From an uncultured Prevotellaceae bacterium (GTDB taxonomy: Bacteria > Bacteroidota > Bacteroidia > Bacteroidales > Bacteroidaceae), in the NCBI GenBank assembly GCA_947306845.1, contig CAMZHP010000107.1, positions 1-9,413 of the forward strand: a stretch of DNA of 9,413 bases. The letters are read 5' to 3'. Positions within the stretch are counted from its first letter, which is position 1; each line of letters begins with the position of its first letter. The translations under genes were made by a program, and so were the position numbers. The notes beneath the pieces were generated by a model. The model saw nothing but the letters and a program-made list of their open reading frames with translations, was not told where the DNA came from and ran no database searches. This document shows, piece by piece, positions 6,114 to 9,413 of the stretch.

Positions 6114-6134
6114 CCTCTTGTTGTTAAAGGAGGT

Positions 6135-6176
6135 ATCAATCCATCATCTTGCATCTTGCATCCCTCAACTTGCATC
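6135..6176 (-). repeat. Heptad array across the stop of the TSCPD gene
   Basis: On the minus strand six consecutive 7-nt units can be set out: GATGCAA (6176-6170), GTTGAGG (6169-6163), GATGCAA (6162-6156), GATGCAA (6155-6149), GATGATG (6148-6142) and GATTGAT (6141-6135). Three are identical. The first two encode the last residues and TGA stop of the TSCPD protein and the rest fills the gap before the lipoprotein gene. Confidence 0.6.
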
Positions 6177-6431
6177 CGACTTGAGGGTCTCCTCGATAGC
6201 ACGACAGAGTTGGTCGGGGCAACTGGTATTCTTATATCCACACCGGATGCCGTCGAGCCGTTTGAGAATATCCTCCGTCTTCATGCCACGCACCAGTGAG
6301 GTGATGCCTTGCAGGTTGCCATTGCAACCGCCTGTAAAAATGACATCGGTCAGCGTGCCGTCGTCATCGATTTCCACCTCGATGAACTGACTGCACGTGC
6401 CCTGTGTCTTATAGATATGTCGCTTGGTCAT
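6165..6431 (-). CDS. TSCPD domain-containing small protein
   Basis: An 88-residue protein made of one TSCPD domain, the domain that also occurs at the C-terminus of B12-dependent ribonucleotide reductases. The naming motif TSCPD is present at 69-73. Five cysteines (13, 36, 64, 71, 76) are visible, with FTGGCNGNLQGI (32-43) as the second conserved block; they may bind metal or act in redox chemistry. The stand-alone form is a common small hypothetical protein in anaerobes, near the usual length. Its ATG overlaps the yebC stop by one base (TAATG), so translation is probably coupled to yebC. The function of the stand-alone form is not established. Confidence 0.9.
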   Translation of the reverse strand: MTKRHIYKTQGTCSQFIEVEIDDDGTLTDVIFTGGCNGNLQGITSLVRGMKTEDILKRLDGIRCGYKNTSCPDQLCRAIEETLKSDAS

Positions 6432-7159
6432 TATTCCTCTGGCTTCATGTTGGTGTACACGGTCTGCACATCATCAAAGTCCTCGAGTTTCTCCACCATC
6501 TTGTCGATGACCTCGCGCTGCTCGGGAGTGACATCCTTCAAGTCGTTGGGGATGCGGGTGAACTCAGCTCCGGTCACCTCATAACCCTCACTCTCCAGGT
6601 GTTTCTGGATGTCGCCGAAGCTCTTCGGGTCGCCATAGATGGTGATCTCACCAGCCTCCTCGTCCTCGTCGAACTCATCCTCCACACCGTAGTCAATCAA
6701 GTCGAGAATCAGCTCGTCCATGTCCACACCTTCCTTTTTCTTAAAGGTGAACACACACTTGTGGTCAAAGAGGAAACTCAGCGAGCCCTGTGTACCCAGG
6801 TTGCCGCTGAATTTGTTGAAGACTGAGCGCACGTCACCCACGGTGCGGGTGGTGTTGTCGGTAAGCGTCTCGACGAAGATGGCGACACCATGAGGTCCGT
6901 AGCCCTCGTAGTTCACTTCCTTATACTCGCTCTGGTCCTTGCCCATTGCGTTCTTGATGGCACGCTCAATATTGTCCTTGGGCATGTTCTCGCGCTTGGC
7001 ATTGGCGATAATGGCGCGCAGGGTCGGGTTGTTCTCTGGTTCCGGTCCACCAGCCTTCACAGCGATGCTGATCTGCTTGCCGATACGAGTGAATGTCTTG
7101 GCCATGTGGCCCCATCTCTTCAGTTTTGTTGCTTTGCGGTATTCAAATGCTCTTCCCAT
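6431..7159 (-). CDS. yebC: YebC/PmpR (TACO1) family protein
   Basis: A 242-residue YebC family member of normal length. The start MGRAFEYRKATKLKRW is the canonical N-terminus, and the later Met19/Met-Ala is internal. The family signature YEGYGPHGVAI is at 84-94, preceded by the MPKDNIERAIKNA segment (59-71), and the acidic middle domain (DEFDEDEEAGE, 161-171) is usual. The family was first annotated as transcription regulators; the mitochondrial relative TACO1 activates translation, and bacterial members have been linked to relief of ribosome stalling at proline stretches. It is cytosolic. It follows pheT after 80 nt and shares a TAATG junction with the TSCPD gene. No promoter of TAnnTTTG type was found in the 80-nt gap, so it may depend on read-through from pheT. 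Confidence 0.96.
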   Translation of the reverse strand: MGRAFEYRKATKLKRWGHMAKTFTRIGKQISIAVKAGGPEPENNPTLRAIIANAKRENMPKDNIERAIKNAMGKDQSEYKEVNYEGYGPHGVAIFVETLTDNTTRTVGDVRSVFNKFSGNLGTQGSLSFLFDHKCVFTFKKKEGVDMDELILDLIDYGVEDEFDEDEEAGEITIYGDPKSFGDIQKHLESEGYEVTGAEFTRIPNDLKDVTPEQREVIDKMVEKLEDFDDVQTVYTNMKPEE

Positions 7160-7192
7160 TGGAGTGATTTTTTATTGATGATTATTATACTT

Positions 7193-7234
7193 TTCTAATG
7201 ATAAACTTTGAACGATAAACTTTGAACTATGAAC
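7193..7234 (-). repeat. Heptad array just after the pheT stop
   Basis: On the minus strand GTTCATA (7234-7228), GTTCAAA (7227-7221), GTTTATC (7220-7214), GTTCAAA (7213-7207) and GTTTATC (7206-7200) follow without gaps, and ATTAGAA (7199-7193) may be a decayed sixth unit. The last two pairs form an exact 14-nt tandem duplication. The array begins six bases after the pheT TGA and lies in the 80-nt gap before yebC. Confidence 0.7.
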
Positions 7235-7239
7235 TAAAA

Positions 7240-9413
7240 TCACCTCAGTTCTGCGCCCAATTTGCTCTTGAGGCCCTGAATGAGTTTGTTCATAATGGCT
7301 TCGATCTGCTTGTCCTGCAGAGTGCGCTGATCATCCTGGAGAATGAAGTTGACAGCATAGCTCTTCTTGCCAGCGGGGAGGTTCTTTCCCTCATAGACAT
7401 CGAAAAGTTCCACGCTGCGAAGCAGTTTCTTTTCTGTTGCCTTAGCAATCTGCTCGATCTGTGCGAACTCCACGCTCTTGTCCACAAGCAAGGCGAGGTC
7501 GCGGCTGACGGCGGGGTATTTGCCGATTTCCGAGAACTGCACCTTATTCTTGCGAATCAATTTCATAAGGACCGTCCAGTTGAGGTCAGCGTAATATACG
7601 GATTGGTCGATGCCAGCCGCCTTCAGTTGTTTCCTGCTCACGATACCCATCTCCATGGCAAGTCTTCCTCCACGGTTCTCCATGGCGATAGACTTCGCAA
7701 AGATGTCGTTGGAGCCTGTTTTAGCCACCAGCATGCCCGGTTGCACACCCATGCGGGCGAACACGTTCTCCACGTATGCCTTCAGCTCATAGAACGAGCT
7801 GTCCTCTTCGGGATGTGCCCAACTGCCAGTCACTCGCTTGCCGGTCACCCAGATGCCGAGGTGGTATTCCTCACGATAGGCCCTCATCGGGTCGTCTGCG
7901 TTCTGCTTCTCCGGATCAAACTCATAGCAGTTGCCGAACTCGAAGAAGCGGAGGTCGGGATTGCGTCTGTTGGCGTTGTATGCGATGCTCTCCAGTCCGC
8001 CGAAGAGCAAAGTCTGGCGCATCACGTTGAGATCGCTGCTGAGCGGATTCATGATTTTCACCAAATGCTCCGGACGGTATGTCTCCAGTCCGTCATAGTA
8101 AGCGGCCTTGGTGAGGGAGTTGTTCATGATCTCATAGAAACCGCAGCCCACCAGTTGCTCTGCCACGAGGTTGTGGAGCTTGTGCTTATTGTCCTCCTCG
8201 CCCTTGATGACGAGAGAGCTCTTGAGTTGGGTGGGGATTTCCACATTGTTGTATCCATAGATACGGAGGATGTCCTCGACCACGTCGCAGGGGCGCTGTA
8301 CATCAACGCGGTAGGCAGGCACTCGGAGCACGATGCCCTGCTCGTCTTCCTTCTCTATCACCATCTCCAGGCTGGTAACGATGTTCTTCACCGTCTCGGC
8401 TGGGATGTGCTTGCCAATCAGACCATCGACATAGTCATAGCGCAGATCGACGATGCTGTCGGCGATGGGGTTGGGATACTCGTCACAGATCTCCATCGAC
8501 ACCTTGCCACCAGCCAGTTCCTTGCACAGGATGGCGGCCTGCTTGAGGGCGTAGATGATGCCATTGGGATCGACACCGCGCTCGAAGCGGAACGAAGAGT
8601 CGGTGCTCAGTCCGTGGCGGCGTGCGCTCTTGCGGATCCAGGTGGGATGGAAATAGGCACTCTCGAGCACCACATTGCGGGTAGTCTCGTAAGTACCGCT
8701 TCCCTTGCCTCCGAAGACACCAGCGATGCACATCGGCTCCTCCTCGTTGCAGATGGCGAGGTCGTGGCTGCCCAGGATATGCTCCTCACCGTCGAGAGTG
8801 ACAAAACGAGTGCCCTCAGGCTGTGGCTTCACGATGATATGATGTCCGGTCACCATGTCGGCATCAAAGGTGTGGAGAGGCTGTCCGTAAGCCATCATCA
8901 CATAGTTGGTGATGTCCACGATATTGTTGATAGGACGCAGACCGATGGTGGTGAGCTTGGTCTTGAGCCAATCGGGCGACTCCTTCACCTCGCAGTCGGT
9001 GATGCTCACACAAGCGTAGCGGCGGCATGCCTCGGTGTTGGCAATCGTCACCTTCACGGGCAGGTCGTTGTTATCGACGGTGAACGCATCGCACGACGGA
9101 CGGTGGAGCGATGTCTTGTAACCGTTCTGGCACAGCCAGGCATAGAGGTCGCGGGCGACACCCCAGTGAGAAAGGGCATCGGCACGGTTGGCGGTGATGT
9201 CCACCTCGATGAGCCAATCGCTCTCAAGATGGTAGTATTCTGCTGCCGGTGTGCCTACCACCGCGTCATCGGGGAGTACGATGATACCGGCATGACTGCT
9301 TCCGATACCGATCTCGTCCTCGGCACAGATCATGCCGCACGACTCCACACCACGGAGTTTCGACTTCTTGATGACAAATTCCTTGTCGCCATCGTAGAGC
9401 ACGCAGCCCAGGT
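7240..9413 (-). CDS. pheT: Phenylalanine--tRNA ligase beta subunit, 5' end cut by window edge
   Basis: PheT pairs with PheS to charge tRNA-Phe and edits misacylated Tyr-tRNA-Phe. The frame is open to the right edge, where ...LGCVLYDGDKEF reads through, so the GTG at 9402 is an internal Val and not a start. About 724 residues are visible, so roughly the first 100 of about 820 are missing, including most of the N-terminal tRNA-binding OB domain. Counting from the GTG codon: the OB-domain tail with KLRGVESCGMICAEDE lies at 15-30, the B3/4 editing domain at about 125-290, the B5 domain at about 315-390 with PAYRVDVQRP (362-371), the catalytic-like core to about 620, and the FDX-ACB anticodon-binding domain at 627-720 starting at GKYPAVSRDLALL. 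Its stop is followed by a heptad repeat array and then yebC. Confidence 0.98.
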   Translation of the reverse strand, partial: LGCVLYDGDKEFVIKKSKLRGVESCGMICAEDEIGIGSSHAGIIVLPDDAVVGTPAAEYYHLESDWLIEVDITANRADALSHWGVARDLYAWLCQNGYKTSLHRPSCDAFTVDNNDLPVKVTIANTEACRRYACVSITDCEVKESPDWLKTKLTTIGLRPINNIVDITNYVMMAYGQPLHTFDADMVTGHHIIVKPQPEGTRFVTLDGEEHILGSHDLAICNEEEPMCIAGVFGGKGSGTYETTRNVVLESAYFHPTWIRKSARRHGLSTDSSFRFERGVDPNGIIYALKQAAILCKELAGGKVSMEICDEYPNPIADSIVDLRYDYVDGLIGKHIPAETVKNIVTSLEMVIEKEDEQGIVLRVPAYRVDVQRPCDVVEDILRIYGYNNVEIPTQLKSSLVIKGEEDNKHKLHNLVAEQLVGCGFYEIMNNSLTKAAYYDGLETYRPEHLVKIMNPLSSDLNVMRQTLLFGGLESIAYNANRRNPDLRFFEFGNCYEFDPEKQNADDPMRAYREEYHLGIWVTGKRVTGSWAHPEEDSSFYELKAYVENVFARMGVQPGMLVAKTGSNDIFAKSIAMENRGGRLAMEMGIVSRKQLKAAGIDQSVYYADLNWTVLMKLIRKNKVQFSEIGKYPAVSRDLALLVDKSVEFAQIEQIAKATEKKLLRSVELFDVYEGKNLPAGKKSYAVNFILQDDQRTLQDKQIEAIMNKLIQGLKSKLGAELR

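Noticed and set aside
6135..7234. CRISPR array from the short repeats
   Set aside because: The units are 7 nt, contiguous, without spacers, and differ between sites; no cas gene is present.

Overview
The window looks like chromosomal DNA of a Bacteroidota bacterium, most likely Bacteroidales of the Prevotella/Segatella/Bacteroides kind. The grounds are A-rich sequence rather than Shine-Dalgarno sites before most starts, a promoter of the Bacteroides -33/-7 type (TAnnTTTG) upstream of lepA, a small lipoprotein, protein sequences of Bacteroidales type, and short-period (7 or 8 nt) repeats at gene ends. The genus is an inference and cannot be fixed from the sequence alone.

Every supported gene is on the minus strand, so transcription runs from the right edge to the left. 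In that order they are: pheT (5' end cut by the right edge), yebC, a small TSCPD-domain gene joined to yebC by a TAATG stop/start overlap, a small lipoprotein gene, a block of five closely packed genes, and then lepA (3' end cut by the left edge). A 276-base AT-rich gap separates the five-gene block from lepA and carries lepA's own promoter.

The housekeeping part concerns translation: PheT charges tRNA-Phe, YebC is a ribosome-linked or regulatory factor, and LepA (EF4) is a translational GTPase. The unusual part is 1886-5650. It encodes, in transcription order, a Ycf46-type AAA ATPase, a 71-residue DUF2997-type protein, a membrane-anchored ComEA-like helix-hairpin-helix protein, a radical-SAM enzyme of the activating-enzyme type, and a Ycf35/DUF1257-like protein with a hydrophobic N-terminus. 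Gaps are 8 and 2 nt, then a 23-nt overlap, then 19 nt, so the five genes are very probably one transcription unit and one functional system. I know of no defined function for this combination. One guess is that the AAA motor remodels a target together with the small DUF2997 and DUF1257 proteins, that the radical-SAM enzyme modifies one of the partners, and that the helix-hairpin-helix protein ties the assembly to the membrane and perhaps to DNA.

A second theme is repeats. Tandem 7-nt units span the stop codons of the radical-SAM and TSCPD genes and follow the pheT stop. Three 8-nt units follow the DUF1257 gene, and a degenerate 7-nt array covers the end of the DUF2997 gene. The unit sequence differs at each site but the period and the place at gene ends recur.
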